Notes under the pieces: generated by a model
Database searches by the model: none
Seen by the model: the letters and a program-made list of their open reading frames with translations, nothing else
Told to the model about the DNA's origin: nothing
Part shown: piece by piece, positions 18,265-26,716 of the stretch
Position numbering within the stretch: position 1 is the first letter of the stretch
Layout: each line of letters starts with the position of its first letter
Assembly: GCA_025451315.1 (NCBI GenBank)
Contig: JANWKP010000138.1
Span: 1-35,110, forward strand
From: Nitrososphaerales archaeon
GTDB taxonomy: Archaea; Thermoproteota; Nitrososphaeria; Nitrososphaerales; Nitrososphaeraceae
Direction: 5' to 3'
Length of the DNA: 35,110 nt
Made by a program: the position numbers and the translations under genes

Positions 18265-20244
18265 ATGATAATCAAAGCCTCCTTTTTTGTATTTGTGGTT
18301 TTTTTCACCCTGTCAATTAGTAGTAATGTTTTTGTTATCAATACAGTCTATTCAAATGAAAATAAAGATATATCTCAAAAGAATAAAACACCTATTGATC
18401 ATGTAATTATTATCTCGCAAGGAAGGAGAAGTTTTGATAATTATTTTGGGAACTTTGAAGGAGCTAATGGATTTCCTAAAAATACAGGTATACCAGTAAA
18501 CCCTTTTGAATTCTCACCTTCCTTCCAAAATTTTACCATATCATTAAGTTTTCTTAGCAACGCTTCTAACGTTGGAACAGAAAGTTTTCTTATAAACAAG
18601 GGAGGAATAGGAAAAGAAACTCCAAGAAATAATTTAAATTTTGGAATATGGCTTGACGAAAAAGGCTATCTAACTGGAGGTTTCGAAACAAAGAGCGGAA
18701 ATGATTTTTTTTTACTATCAAAAAATAAATATGCAGATAATAATTGGCATAATATTTTATTAACATACGATAAATCGACATTGAAATTATTTGTAGATAA
18801 CAATTTGCAATCTGAATTAAATACGGGAGGGGCTATACCAGATGATAATAACCTGCCAATTATTCGATTAGGAGCAAATTTTTTAAAACAAAATAATTTT
18901 TTTGTTGGTAGTATACAAAATCTTTTACTATGGAATAGATCATTAAATACAAATGAAATTTTGTCATTTTTTACAAATAATGCACTTCCTACAGGGTCAG
19001 TTGTAGACGTTCGGTCAAATACCTCTAATATTGATTATGTGAATGAGATTTCATCTTTAAATTTCAATGGCACTAATTATTTTGATTTGAAGTTAAGTCC
19101 CAATATCACTAAAGGTTTAATAGAGCCATTTCATTTAGAAAAAACTAAAACACCAAACTTAAAATATGGGCCACTTGTCTATGAGAAATCTTATAATTAT
19201 GGATTCATGGATGGTTTTATCTTTGCTCAAAAAGATAACAAGATAAAATCAAATGAGGTTAAAAAGTCTGACAACGATACTATTGTAATGGGATATTATA
19301 ACAAAAGTGAAATTGGTTCATATTGGGATCTAGCTTCCGACTTTGTTCTAGCAGACAATTTTTTTAGTCCTTCCCAACAAACTGATTTGACTAATAATCT
19401 TTTTTTATTTACTTCAGAAGAAGGTAATTTTAAAAAATACGTGCCTCGAGCAGGATTATCTATCAATTCAACTATCCTAGATTTATTAGAAAAAAAACAA
19501 ATAGCTTGGAAAGTTTATGTCGAAAACTATGATTCAAATCTCAATTATACCAACGAGAATGACTCATCAAAGCGATATCTTACTATTAATCCTATACTTG
19601 GAATTCCTAGATTTGTGGAAAATGCTACACTTAACGAAAGAATACAGGATTTGAGTAACTATTTCCATGATCTTAAGAATAACTTACCATCTCTCTCGTA
19701 TATTATTTTACCAGACAGTCAAGAAAGCAGCCCAAAAGATATTTTGGAAGGTCAAGAATCAGTTGTTTCTTTAATTATTTCATTAATGAAAAGTAAATAC
19801 TGGAAAAATAGTTTTTTTATATTAACTTATAGTGGTTCTGGCGGTTGGTATGATCATGTCCCGCCTCCGCTAAATTCTGAGTATGAATATGGATTTAGGA
19901 TACCAACACTATTCATTTCTCCCTATTCTCACCAAGGTAAAATAGATTCTACTTTCTATGACACTCTGTCGATTTTAAAATTCATAGAGTATAATTTTAA
20001 TCTAGAATCCATCGACCGTAGGGATTCATCATCTAATAATATTTTAGCGGCTTTTGATTTTAACAAACCTCCACGGAATTCAAGTGAAAGTGTATCCAAT
20101 CTTTTAGAAAATTATCAAACAAATATATCAAAAACGAAACCTGTTTTAAAAGAAAATATTTCTTTTACGTTTAACCTATATTTGATAGTGTTAATATCTG
20201 TTGTATCAGTTTTTTTGTTCCTACGATTTATTATACAAAAATAA
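18265..20244 (+). CDS. surface phosphoesterase-fold protein with LamG insertion, catalytic motifs lost
   Basis: A 659-residue protein: signal helix (5-27), the start of a phospholipase C/acid phosphatase-type phosphoesterase domain (PIDHVIIISQGRRSFDNYFG, 43-62), an inserted concanavalin/LamG-like domain (about 82-245, then NFNGTNYFDL 266-275), the rest of the phosphoesterase (EPFHLEKTKTP 287-297, GSYWDLASDFVLADNFFSP 351-369, GGWYDHVPPP 526-535), and a C-terminal membrane helix (637-656). The fold matches the PF04185-type family, but QENRSFD is QGRRSFD, the metal-binding aspartate/acidic pair before GGWYDH is SGS, and the usual histidines in SEHP and DHT are absent. It is probably a non-catalytic, membrane-tethered, sugar-binding surface protein; this is inference. 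Confidence 0.82.
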   Translation: MIIKASFFVFVVFFTLSISSNVFVINTVYSNENKDISQKNKTPIDHVIIISQGRRSFDNYFGNFEGANGFPKNTGIPVNPFEFSPSFQNFTISLSFLSNASNVGTESFLINKGGIGKETPRNNLNFGIWLDEKGYLTGGFETKSGNDFFLLSKNKYADNNWHNILLTYDKSTLKLFVDNNLQSELNTGGAIPDDNNLPIIRLGANFLKQNNFFVGSIQNLLLWNRSLNTNEILSFFTNNALPTGSVVDVRSNTSNIDYVNEISSLNFNGTNYFDLKLSPNITKGLIEPFHLEKTKTPNLKYGPLVYEKSYNYGFMDGFIFAQKDNKIKSNEVKKSDNDTIVMGYYNKSEIGSYWDLASDFVLADNFFSPSQQTDLTNNLFLFTSEEGNFKKYVPRAGLSINSTILDLLEKKQIAWKVYVENYDSNLNYTNENDSSKRYLTINPILGIPRFVENATLNERIQDLSNYFHDLKNNLPSLSYIILPDSQESSPKDILEGQESVVSLIISLMKSKYWKNSFFILTYSGSGGWYDHVPPPLNSEYEYGFRIPTLFISPYSHQGKIDSTFYDTLSILKFIEYNFNLESIDRRDSSSNNILAAFDFNKPPRNSSESVSNLLENYQTNISKTKPVLKENISFTFNLYLIVLISVVSVFLFLRFIIQK

Positions 20245-20600
20245 TTACTTTAATAATGTTATCAAAGATACGTTTTTTCTATTTATTTTATAATGCTATA
20301 GATAAATATAATCAATATTACTTAAAATAACTTTTAGACAAATAAAGTTTAAAATATAAATCTATGAAAAAGAACTTAATATTTTAAACCTAATTTTATT
20401 AATTGACATTTTAACATCTTTTCATATAATAACTTATGAATAAAAATTGAATATTATATTGGCACCAATTTAAGATTCATTTTCCATAGGAAACCAATAA
20501 ATAAATATTTTTCAATTCTGACTCTTAATAATGATCTCTTTTGTAATATTTATCAACTTTATTTAGCCATAATACTACTTTCTGGTAAAAGTTTAACTAT
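20245..20600. other. intergenic, no gene recognised
   Basis: About 355 bp between the phosphoesterase-fold gene and the convergent zinc-ribbon gene. AT-rich, with no ORF or structured element I can support. Confidence 0.4.
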
Positions 20601-20717
20601 TCATTGAATATCTTTTTTAAGTTCGGTATTACTTAGACCACATCTATTACACTTAAAAACTGTTAAATTATCGATATGGGTAGTTTCCATTTTACCTCCA
20701 CAACAAGGACAATTCAT
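20601..20717 (-). CDS. zinc-ribbon mini-protein (38 aa)
   Basis: Below the track cutoff. From ATG 20717: MNCPCCGGKMETTHID, then FKCNRCGLSNTELKK, stop TGA at 20601. Two Cys-x2-Cys knuckles (C3/C6 and C23/C26; C5 is extra) make a minimal treble-clef or ribbon zinc site with almost nothing else attached. Role unknown. About 100 bp from the secreted helical protein on the same strand. Confidence 0.65.
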   Translation of the reverse strand: MNCPCCGGKMETTHIDNLTVFKCNRCGLSNTELKKDIQ

Positions 20718-20822
20718 ATTTATTTAACTGTAATATAAATATAAAAATCAATAGGTTTAGCTGGATTTAATGAAATCGATGTATATCCATATTACATGGG
20801 CATTTAAAACTGATAAATCAAT

Positions 20823-21317
20823 CTATTGTAATTCCAGTTGTTTATACATGTTGATTGCTTGAGTTTCATAATTATATGCCTTTGAAAGAAGATCCATCGA
20901 TATTTTATTTTCAGTAAGATTCCCTGTTACAATATATTCCTTATAATGGACGTAACTCTCTATTTCATTTTCAATTGATTCAATATAGTTATTCAGAACC
21001 GGTTGATAATCTTGTTGTACTGTGGTTTTTTTGGCAAATAATACTATCTCATTGAGATTATCAATATATCCTTGAGTTGTATTCATCATCGTTTCATTAT
21101 CATTAATAGATGAAATCTCACTTTGATAATTGTTGGAGGCGATATTAACTCTATCAAATAATAATTTTATAATTTTTTTTGAGTCGTCAATAACTTCAAC
21201 TTGCTGGGAACCTTGGTCATGGAACAATGCATTAGCATTATCTAAGAAGCATATAGATGTTAAAACTATAATCGAACAAAATATATCAAATCCATGAAAA
21301 ATTTTTTTATATTTCAT
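20823..21317 (-). CDS. secreted helical protein of unknown function
   Basis: A 164-residue protein with an N-terminal signal helix (about 12-30, IFCSIIVLTSICFLDNANA) followed by an all-helical, acidic and Asn/Gln-rich region without cysteines (DDSKKIIKLLFDRVNIASNNYQSEI; QPVLNNYIESIENEIESYVHYKEY). The heptad-like spacing of hydrophobics suggests a helical bundle outside the cell. No family recognised. It lies 61 bp downstream of the Dam-family gene on the same strand, perhaps cotranscribed. Confidence 0.65.
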   Translation of the reverse strand: MKYKKIFHGFDIFCSIIVLTSICFLDNANALFHDQGSQQVEVIDDSKKIIKLLFDRVNIASNNYQSEISSINDNETMMNTTQGYIDNLNEIVLFAKKTTVQQDYQPVLNNYIESIENEIESYVHYKEYIVTGNLTENKISMDLLSKAYNYETQAINMYKQLELQ

Positions 21318-21378
21318 TTAATTAAGATGAAATTTCCTATATATATGAGTTAACTACTTTATTTTCCTCTCGATTATT

Positions 21379-22281
21379 TTAAAAGTTTTTTATAATCAGC
21401 TCAGAGTGATTTTTACGTTTTTCTGCATTACTATTGATCGATCGAAGAGTATTTAGCGATATTATATTCTCTTTGAATGATGAATATAGATCTCTGATAA
21501 TTGTAGTATCTGAATTGCTTAATAATATTTTGCATTTTCTTTTATCCAACTCATTAAAAAAATTAGCTAATCTTTTTTGTTGGCTAATATCAAATCCATA
21601 GCTAGTATAATTTGTAAAATTTGAAGTTTCGTTTAGTGGAAAATATGGGGGATCAAAATATATAAAATCATTTTCTTTGATTTTTGAACTTATCTTTTGG
21701 TAATCATAATTTTCTATAGTTGTATTTCTTATACTCATAATTCTATTTACTTTAGTAAGATTTTTAAAGTCACAAATCTTTGGTTTTATGTAACTTCCAA
21801 TTGGAACGTTAAATATTCCACTTTTATTGACTCGGTATAACCCATTATAACACGTCTTATTCAAGGTAATAAATCTAGCAGCTTCCTTAATACTATCGAA
21901 TGGAAATCTTTCACCTCGTAACTTATAATAAAATTTTTTTGGATCTTTATAATATTCATTTTCATTGTATTGTAATTCTTTAATTAGTTCTTTTAAGTCA
22001 TCTTTTATGGTTTTATATACATTTATCAATTCGGAGTTAATATCAGATAGATGAAGTGAAAAATTCTTTTTAATTTTAAAAGAACTGGTTAGATAAAAAA
22101 ATAACGCTCCGCTTCCTACAAAAGGTTCAAAATAATTATTGAATTCTTCAGGGATAAAATTTTTTAGTTGAGAAATTAGGCGTGATTTTCCTCCTGCCCA
22201 TTTTATAAAAGGATGACAAATACCATAATTATTTTTAGCAGAATGATTGTTTTGTAAAGGCATATTTTGACAGACTTTCAT
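21379..22281 (-). CDS. Dam-family DNA adenine-N6 methyltransferase (D12 class)
   Basis: A 300-residue methyltransferase of the D12/Dam class. FIKWAGGKSRLISQL (25-39) is the N-terminal signature, FEPFVGSGALFFYL (51-64) the SAM-binding motif I, NKTCYNGLYRVNKSGIFNVP (141-160) the family central block, and DFIYFDPPYFPL the catalytic DPPY (210-213). It methylates adenine, classically in GATC, though specificity cannot be read from sequence. No restriction endonuclease gene is recognisable next to it, so it may be a solitary regulator or a phage- or transfer-derived enzyme. The start at 22281 (MKVCQNMPLQ) could instead be residue 7. High family confidence. Confidence 0.92.
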   Translation of the reverse strand: MKVCQNMPLQNNHSAKNNYGICHPFIKWAGGKSRLISQLKNFIPEEFNNYFEPFVGSGALFFYLTSSFKIKKNFSLHLSDINSELINVYKTIKDDLKELIKELQYNENEYYKDPKKFYYKLRGERFPFDSIKEAARFITLNKTCYNGLYRVNKSGIFNVPIGSYIKPKICDFKNLTKVNRIMSIRNTTIENYDYQKISSKIKENDFIYFDPPYFPLNETSNFTNYTSYGFDISQQKRLANFFNELDKRKCKILLSNSDTTIIRDLYSSFKENIISLNTLRSINSNAEKRKNHSELIIKNF

Positions 22282-22310
22282 CAGAACTCATCCATATTTC
22301 CTAGAATATT

Positions 22311-22568
22311 ATGATTTTATCCCAAGGTAAAATAAATATTCCTATCACACAACTAATTTGCTATATTTTTATAGTTTATTTAACCTCTATCAATATTTAT
22401 TTTGAGATTATATTGAATATCTCAATTTTTATTTTATTTATATGGGAGATCTCTATCATAAAGTATGATTGTTCTATAAATAATTTTTTTAAGAAAAACA
22501 TGCAAGTTAAAGATCTCCAGTATTATCATACTTTTTTATTAATCAACGATTCCTCTATTAGTATATAG
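22311..22568 (+). CDS. possible small membrane protein, doubtful
   Basis: An 85-codon frame divergent from the methyltransferase by 29 bp. Residues 14-50 are strongly hydrophobic (LICYIFIVYLTSINIYFEII) and would form one or two helices. In DNA this AT-rich, a hydrophobic Ile/Phe frame of this size can arise by chance, and I recognise no family. Listed as a candidate only. Confidence 0.25.
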   Translation: MILSQGKINIPITQLICYIFIVYLTSINIYFEIILNISIFILFIWEISIIKYDCSINNFFKKNMQVKDLQYYHTFLLINDSSISI

Positions 22569-23172
22569 CTGTCTCTATGTTGTTTGTGAGTTTCTTCTCC
22601 GTTAAGGTAGTCTAAAACATATTAGAAGGAATTTATTAATAATTGAATAAATAATTTAATTTACAAAATGAATCGATCTTTTATATTGTTTAAAAAATCT
22701 AAAGTAATAATACTTAACCTATCTCCTGAATGTATAAAAAATAGATAGTAGTTAACAGGTAACTATAAAGATAAATAGGTATATATTCTCAATATTCTTA
22801 AGGTTTTTTTATTTGATAAAATGAAACTTTTATTAGAAAAAGAAGTTAAGTTGTTTAAGATGTTGCTCTAGCAATCAATGTTTTAATATAACATTGAATC
22901 ATGTTTTCATCTGGCAATGTGTCATTAACTGAATCATTTGAGGTAAATGTAACCAGTAAATGTAATCAGTAAATGTAATCTATTGAGAATAAATATAATT
23001 GTCAATATTAGAACATAAAATTGTTTCAAATAATATAGTTGAGTTGTATAAGAACATTTTTTTTATCTTTTTAGAATGATAAAAAATTTAATAGTTAATA
23101 ATTAAATGAATTAGATTTGCTATAAATGGAATTTGAAATTATATAAAACCTTTTATAGCAAATAAAGAATAA
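22569..23172. other. intergenic with short tandem repeats
   Basis: About 600 bp without a supported gene. The only structure seen is the triple 13-bp repeat at 22943-22981, annotated separately. Confidence 0.45.
22943..22981. repeat. three tandem copies of a 13-bp unit
   Basis: GTAAATGTAACCA, GTAAATGTAATCA, GTAAATGTAATCT follow each other without spacers. The units differ at only one or two positions. Thirteen bp is not a multiple of the helical turn and the repeats are outside any gene. It could be a slippage-born microrepeat or an array of protein sites. Confidence 0.75.
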
Positions 23173-24354
23173 TTACTTATCACCATAACTATAATCCGTG
23201 GTATTAAATAAAATATTAGAATAAGTAGATAATCTTTTTAGGGAAGAGATTCTTTCTTTCTTTTCTATTTTAGATCCACTTATTACCTCGCTCAAATATT
23301 TTATTGATTTATCGTATGTATTTCTGGCTATAGGATAGGGAAGTCCATCTTTTCCTCCATGTGCGTAATTATATTTGACTGGGTCTTTCCACGATGCTCT
23401 ATTACCATATATGATTTCTGAAATTAGTGAGAGGGCACGTATGAGTGAAGGACCAACCCCTTTTTGAGAAATTAGATCCTCATAATTAGTAGGAGTGATA
23501 TCATATAATTCATCCATTGTCCTCCAGTTCAAGGTTTGAGGCATCTCATAGTTTTCAATTGGTTGTCTGTCCTTTAGAAATATTTTACAATTATGATGTG
23601 ATGTAGGTTCATATATCCAATTATCTAAATTCTCAGAACTGGGTGTTTTATTAATTTTATTAATTGAGGATTTTATAGATTCTGATCCTTCTTTTATTAA
23701 ATCTACACAAGTTTTGCGATTGTCCTCGGAATTTTTTGAAGTCATATTTAAACATGATGAGATTCTTTCATTTGCAATAATTCCTTTGTGAGGTTCAATA
23801 ATAAAGTCTACTAAGTCATCAGATATCCAATGATATCTTCTAGCCATCTTAGATTTTTCACTAAGTCCTTGCTGTATAATTGTCCAATTACCATAATTAT
23901 CAAAAAATATAACATGGTGATATAAACTGAATCCATCTTGAATTGCAGCATTGTCTATTTTTGCTGACATCTTACTTGCATATACTAAATTATTGATTTG
24001 GTTTGTAGATAAGGTATGATTATTTTCAGCGAGTTTGGGAATTTCATATTTTGGCTTAATAGCATTAATTCCTTTGCCACCTGAAACACTTATTCCATGG
24101 GTTTCAGAATTGATTGATTGTTTCAATACTCCGGTAACGACAGTAGTTAATCCAGAAGAATGCCAATCAAAGCCTAATACGCATCCTAATGCTTGGAACC
24201 ACAGAGGATCGGAGATTCGTTTAAAAAATTCTTTTGAGCCCTTTTCTTCTATAATTATTGTACTTATTGCTGAAGAAAGTTTTATCATTCTCTTTATTAA
24301 ATAAGAAGGAGCATGTCCATAGTGTAAAGGAAGATTTACAGTCCCTCTTTTCAA
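23173..24354 (-). CDS. DUF763 family protein
   Basis: A 393-residue protein that follows the DUF763 pattern from its first residue: KRGTVNLPLHYGHAPSYLIKRM, DPLWFQALGCVLGFDWHSSGLTT, KMARRYHWISDD, ISQKGVGPSLIRALSLISEI and RASWKDPVKYNYAHGGKDG. GVGPSLIRALSLISE resembles a helix-hairpin-helix, which would suggest nucleic-acid binding. Family function is not established to my knowledge. The start is TTG 24354, fixed by the conserved N-terminus; TTAAATTATAT lies just upstream. It is divergent from the hydroxyacid dehydrogenase. Family confident, function open. Confidence 0.88.
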   Translation of the reverse strand: MKRGTVNLPLHYGHAPSYLIKRMIKLSSAISTIIIEEKGSKEFFKRISDPLWFQALGCVLGFDWHSSGLTTVVTGVLKQSINSETHGISVSGGKGINAIKPKYEIPKLAENNHTLSTNQINNLVYASKMSAKIDNAAIQDGFSLYHHVIFFDNYGNWTIIQQGLSEKSKMARRYHWISDDLVDFIIEPHKGIIANERISSCLNMTSKNSEDNRKTCVDLIKEGSESIKSSINKINKTPSSENLDNWIYEPTSHHNCKIFLKDRQPIENYEMPQTLNWRTMDELYDITPTNYEDLISQKGVGPSLIRALSLISEIIYGNRASWKDPVKYNYAHGGKDGLPYPIARNTYDKSIKYLSEVISGSKIEKKERISSLKRLSTYSNILFNTTDYSYGDK

Positions 24355-24454
24355 CGATATAATTTAATAGATCCCTATGAGTAATAATTTTTTCTTTTTC
24401 ATAGTCCAAAAATTCCTGCTATACAATAAATAATATATATTTTATATCCTATAA

Positions 24455-25450
24455 ATGGAAAGAAAGAAAATTGTTATAACAAGAAAAATCAATTTTACCG
24501 GAATAGATATATTAAAAAATTATTATGATGTCATATTTATTGATAAAACTGAATCTCCTACCAAAACACTTATGATGCGGAAAGTTAAGAATGTTTACGG
24601 AATTCTTTGTACTCTATCTGAAAGAATAGATTCAGATATAATGGATGCAGCAGGTTCTAATTTAAAAGTAATAAGTACCTTTAGTACCGGGTATGATCAT
24701 ATTGATATTTATGCGGCTACTAAAAGGGGGATTTATGTAACCAATACAGGGAATGTATTATCAGAAGCTACTGCTGATCTCACTTTCTCTTTGATACTGG
24801 CATTAGCTCGTAAAATTGTAGACGGTCACTTATATACAATGAATGGAAAATGGAAAAAAGGCTGGAGACCAGATTTATTTCTTGGAACTAATGTTTATGG
24901 CTCAACATTGGGAATTCTTGGATTGGGAAATATAGGACGTGCTGTTGCTAAAAGAGCTCAAGGGTTTAATATGAAGATAATATATCACAATAGACACCAA
25001 TTATCTAAAACAATAGAGGATAAATTAAATGTGACATTTATGACTTTTGACGAATTACTTGAAAATAGTGACTTTCTTTCCATTCATACAAGCCTTGAAA
25101 AGGATAATTTTCATTTAATCGATAGTAAAGAACTAAAAAAGATGAAAAAAAAGTCATTTTTAATTAATACTTCAAGAGGAAGCGTAATAAATGAAAATTC
25201 TTTAATTCACGCGCTAAAAAACAAATGGATTGCAGGAGCAGGTTTGGACGTATTTGAAAAAGAACCTCTTCAAAGTCATAATAAACTATTAAAATTAAAA
25301 AATGTCATACTTTTACCTCATCTTGGAAGTGCCACAGTCCAAACTCGCAATCGAATGTCCGAAGTAGCAGCTATTAATTTACACAATATACTATCGAACA
25401 AAAAACCAATATATCTTGTTAATACAGAACTTGAAGACAATCATTGTTAA
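24455..25450 (+). CDS. D-2-hydroxyacid dehydrogenase, glyoxylate/hydroxypyruvate reductase-like
   Basis: A 331-residue NAD(P)-dependent dehydrogenase. The Rossmann motif is GILGLGNIGRAVAKRAQGF (about 153-171). The catalytic triad of the family is present: Arg in INTSRGSVIN, Glu in GLDVFEKEP and His in LLPHLGSAT. It reduces 2-oxoacids such as glyoxylate or hydroxypyruvate to the D-hydroxyacid. STGYDHIDIYAATKRGIYVTNTG is the usual substrate-domain signature of glyoxylate reductases. The exact substrate is uncertain; D-lactate or D-phosphoglycerate-type activity cannot be excluded. Confidence 0.9.
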   Translation: MERKKIVITRKINFTGIDILKNYYDVIFIDKTESPTKTLMMRKVKNVYGILCTLSERIDSDIMDAAGSNLKVISTFSTGYDHIDIYAATKRGIYVTNTGNVLSEATADLTFSLILALARKIVDGHLYTMNGKWKKGWRPDLFLGTNVYGSTLGILGLGNIGRAVAKRAQGFNMKIIYHNRHQLSKTIEDKLNVTFMTFDELLENSDFLSIHTSLEKDNFHLIDSKELKKMKKKSFLINTSRGSVINENSLIHALKNKWIAGAGLDVFEKEPLQSHNKLLKLKNVILLPHLGSATVQTRNRMSEVAAINLHNILSNKKPIYLVNTELEDNHC

Positions 25451-25476
25451 ATCAAAAAGAGGGTTTACTATTTTTA

Positions 25477-25761
25477 TTAATTTTCTCTTAAACGTTGAGA
25501 ATAAACGTCTTCATAATCCTGTTGCGATCCCTTAATACAATTAGTGGAAATCATTTTTATATTTTCTATTTTTAATTTCCCATTTGGAATAGAGTGATTT
25601 TGTTGTAGTTTTTTTATCTTATATTTTATGGGTTCCAAGTGTTCCATACATGACATACCAACCAGATATTCTTCTTTTTCGATAACTGATAGGATGTAAG
25701 ACGGCGGGATGTCGCATTGTGTAGCGAGTTTAGAGAAGGAACATTTACGTGGTAATGTCAA
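25477..25761 (-). CDS. conserved-looking hypothetical protein with four cysteines
   Basis: A 94-residue protein from TTG 25761 (MTLPRKCSFSKLATQCDIPPSYIL). Cysteines at 7, 16, 38 and 75; the N-terminal half has a helix-turn-helix-like feel (KLATQCDIPPSYILSVIEKEEYL) but no firm domain. TTTTTATAAT is immediately upstream, so the transcript would be leaderless or start within the gene. It ends 26 bp from the convergent hydroxyacid dehydrogenase. No function recognised. Confidence 0.5.
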   Translation of the reverse strand: MTLPRKCSFSKLATQCDIPPSYILSVIEKEEYLVGMSCMEHLEPIKYKIKKLQQNHSIPNGKLKIENIKMISTNCIKGSQQDYEDVYSQRLREN

Positions 25762-25909
25762 TTATAAAAAGTAAATAGTTGAAATCTTATTTAATCTAAA
25801 CTAATTTGTAAAGTTTAAGTAAAAATGTAAGAGAAGGATAGTACGCTGAGTTTTCTTAAAATTTTTCAAAGACGTTTATAAATCAGTATATCAAATACAA
25901 TAAAATAAG

Positions 25910-26080
25910 ATGGGGAGTAGAAAAAGACGTACAATTAAACCTCAAAGAAAGACTCGAAGTGTGGAAGGTCGGTGTCCAAAATGTACTACGATAGTTAGAT
26001 TTAATGTATCAGGTCCTGTTGGTGATGAAATATATGAATGTAAAGGATGTATGTCAAAATATCATATTGATGAGCTTTGA
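25910..26080 (+). CDS. zinc-ribbon protein, Elf1-like in layout (56 aa)
   Basis: Below the track cutoff. MGSRKRRTIKPQRKTRSVEG is a basic tail, followed by RCPKCTTIVRFNV and YECKGCMSKYHIDEL: two Cys-x2-Cys knuckles (C22/C25, C44/C47) separated by a beta-rich segment. Basic N-terminus plus one ribbon resembles the transcription elongation factor Elf1 family in layout, but similarity is not enough to assign it. First of a run of small genes to 26854. Confidence 0.7.
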   Translation: MGSRKRRTIKPQRKTRSVEGRCPKCTTIVRFNVSGPVGDEIYECKGCMSKYHIDEL

Positions 26081-26173
26081 ATATGATTGATTAATAAAAA
26101 CAGATATTTACAACAATAAGTAAATTTTTGATCTTATAACAATTTATTATACATTTAGTTAATTATTAATCTA

Positions 26174-26437
26174 ATGAATCCTAAAATAGAATATTCAGGT
26201 CAGGTTTACTTATACAGTAGTGGGATGCCTTCGGAACTTATTGACCATGCCAAGTCCAAATTAATTGAGGAACACGGTATTTTAGCTGATGATATTGTTC
26301 TAATTGAAGTCCCAGAAGGTGTACCGGAGGGTGCAATAATGGTTACAATTTGGCCTCATTATCTATCAGTTTCAAAGGTAAAAAAAGTAAGAGATGGATC
26401 AATTTATGCTCCACAACTATTTAATATCGATCTTTGA
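26174..26437 (+). CDS. small conserved-type hypothetical protein
   Basis: An 87-residue soluble protein (MNPKIEYSGQVYLYSSGMPS...). It has mixed alpha/beta composition, a helix LIDHAKSKLIEEHGI followed by DDIVLIEVPEGVPEGAIMVTIWPHYLSVSKVKKV, no cysteines and no signal. Its even composition and clear amphipathic pattern support a real gene. Family not recognised. It lies 93 bp after the zinc-ribbon gene, same strand. Confidence 0.65.
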   Translation: MNPKIEYSGQVYLYSSGMPSELIDHAKSKLIEEHGILADDIVLIEVPEGVPEGAIMVTIWPHYLSVSKVKKVRDGSIYAPQLFNIDL

Positions 26438-26491
26438 ATACCAGTTTATTTTATAGTTAAAAATTAATGTCTCTTTAGTTAATCGTTAATC

Positions 26492-26638
26492 ATGCCTGTG
26501 ATAATGTCTTTTTTCTGTAAGCGGGATCGACATTCTGATTGTCCTGTAGATCTTCCTATTAACGATGTTTGTGGTCCTGAACATGACTGCTCATTTGATA
26601 TAAAGTTAACAAAATGTGAATGTTTGTGTCATACATAA
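26492..26638 (+). CDS. Cys/His-rich mini-protein (48 aa)
   Basis: Below the track cutoff. From ATG 26492 the frame holds seven cysteines and several histidines in 48 residues: FFCKRDRHSDCPVDL, DVCGPEHDCSFD, and the tail KCECLCHT, with alternating Cys-x-Cys-x-Cys-His. Stop TAA 26636-26638. The density of thiol/imidazole ligands implies binding of more than one metal ion, as in small metal-binding or double zinc-site proteins. No family recognised; 54 bp after the previous gene. Confidence 0.6.
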   Translation: MPVIMSFFCKRDRHSDCPVDLPINDVCGPEHDCSFDIKLTKCECLCHT

Positions 26639-26716
26639 TTAATGAAAGTTAACATTTCACACTTATTTGTCGTTTCTACAGTAAAAACTATATTGGTTTC
26701 AGGATATATGTTTGTA

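Noticed and set aside
22943-22981. CRISPR array
   Set aside because: Units are 13 bp, directly adjacent without spacers, and no cas gene is present.
21379-24354. Methylase plus DUF763 as a restriction-modification or defence pair
   Set aside because: They are about 900 bp apart with repeats between, and no endonuclease motif is visible in DUF763; kept as separate observations.
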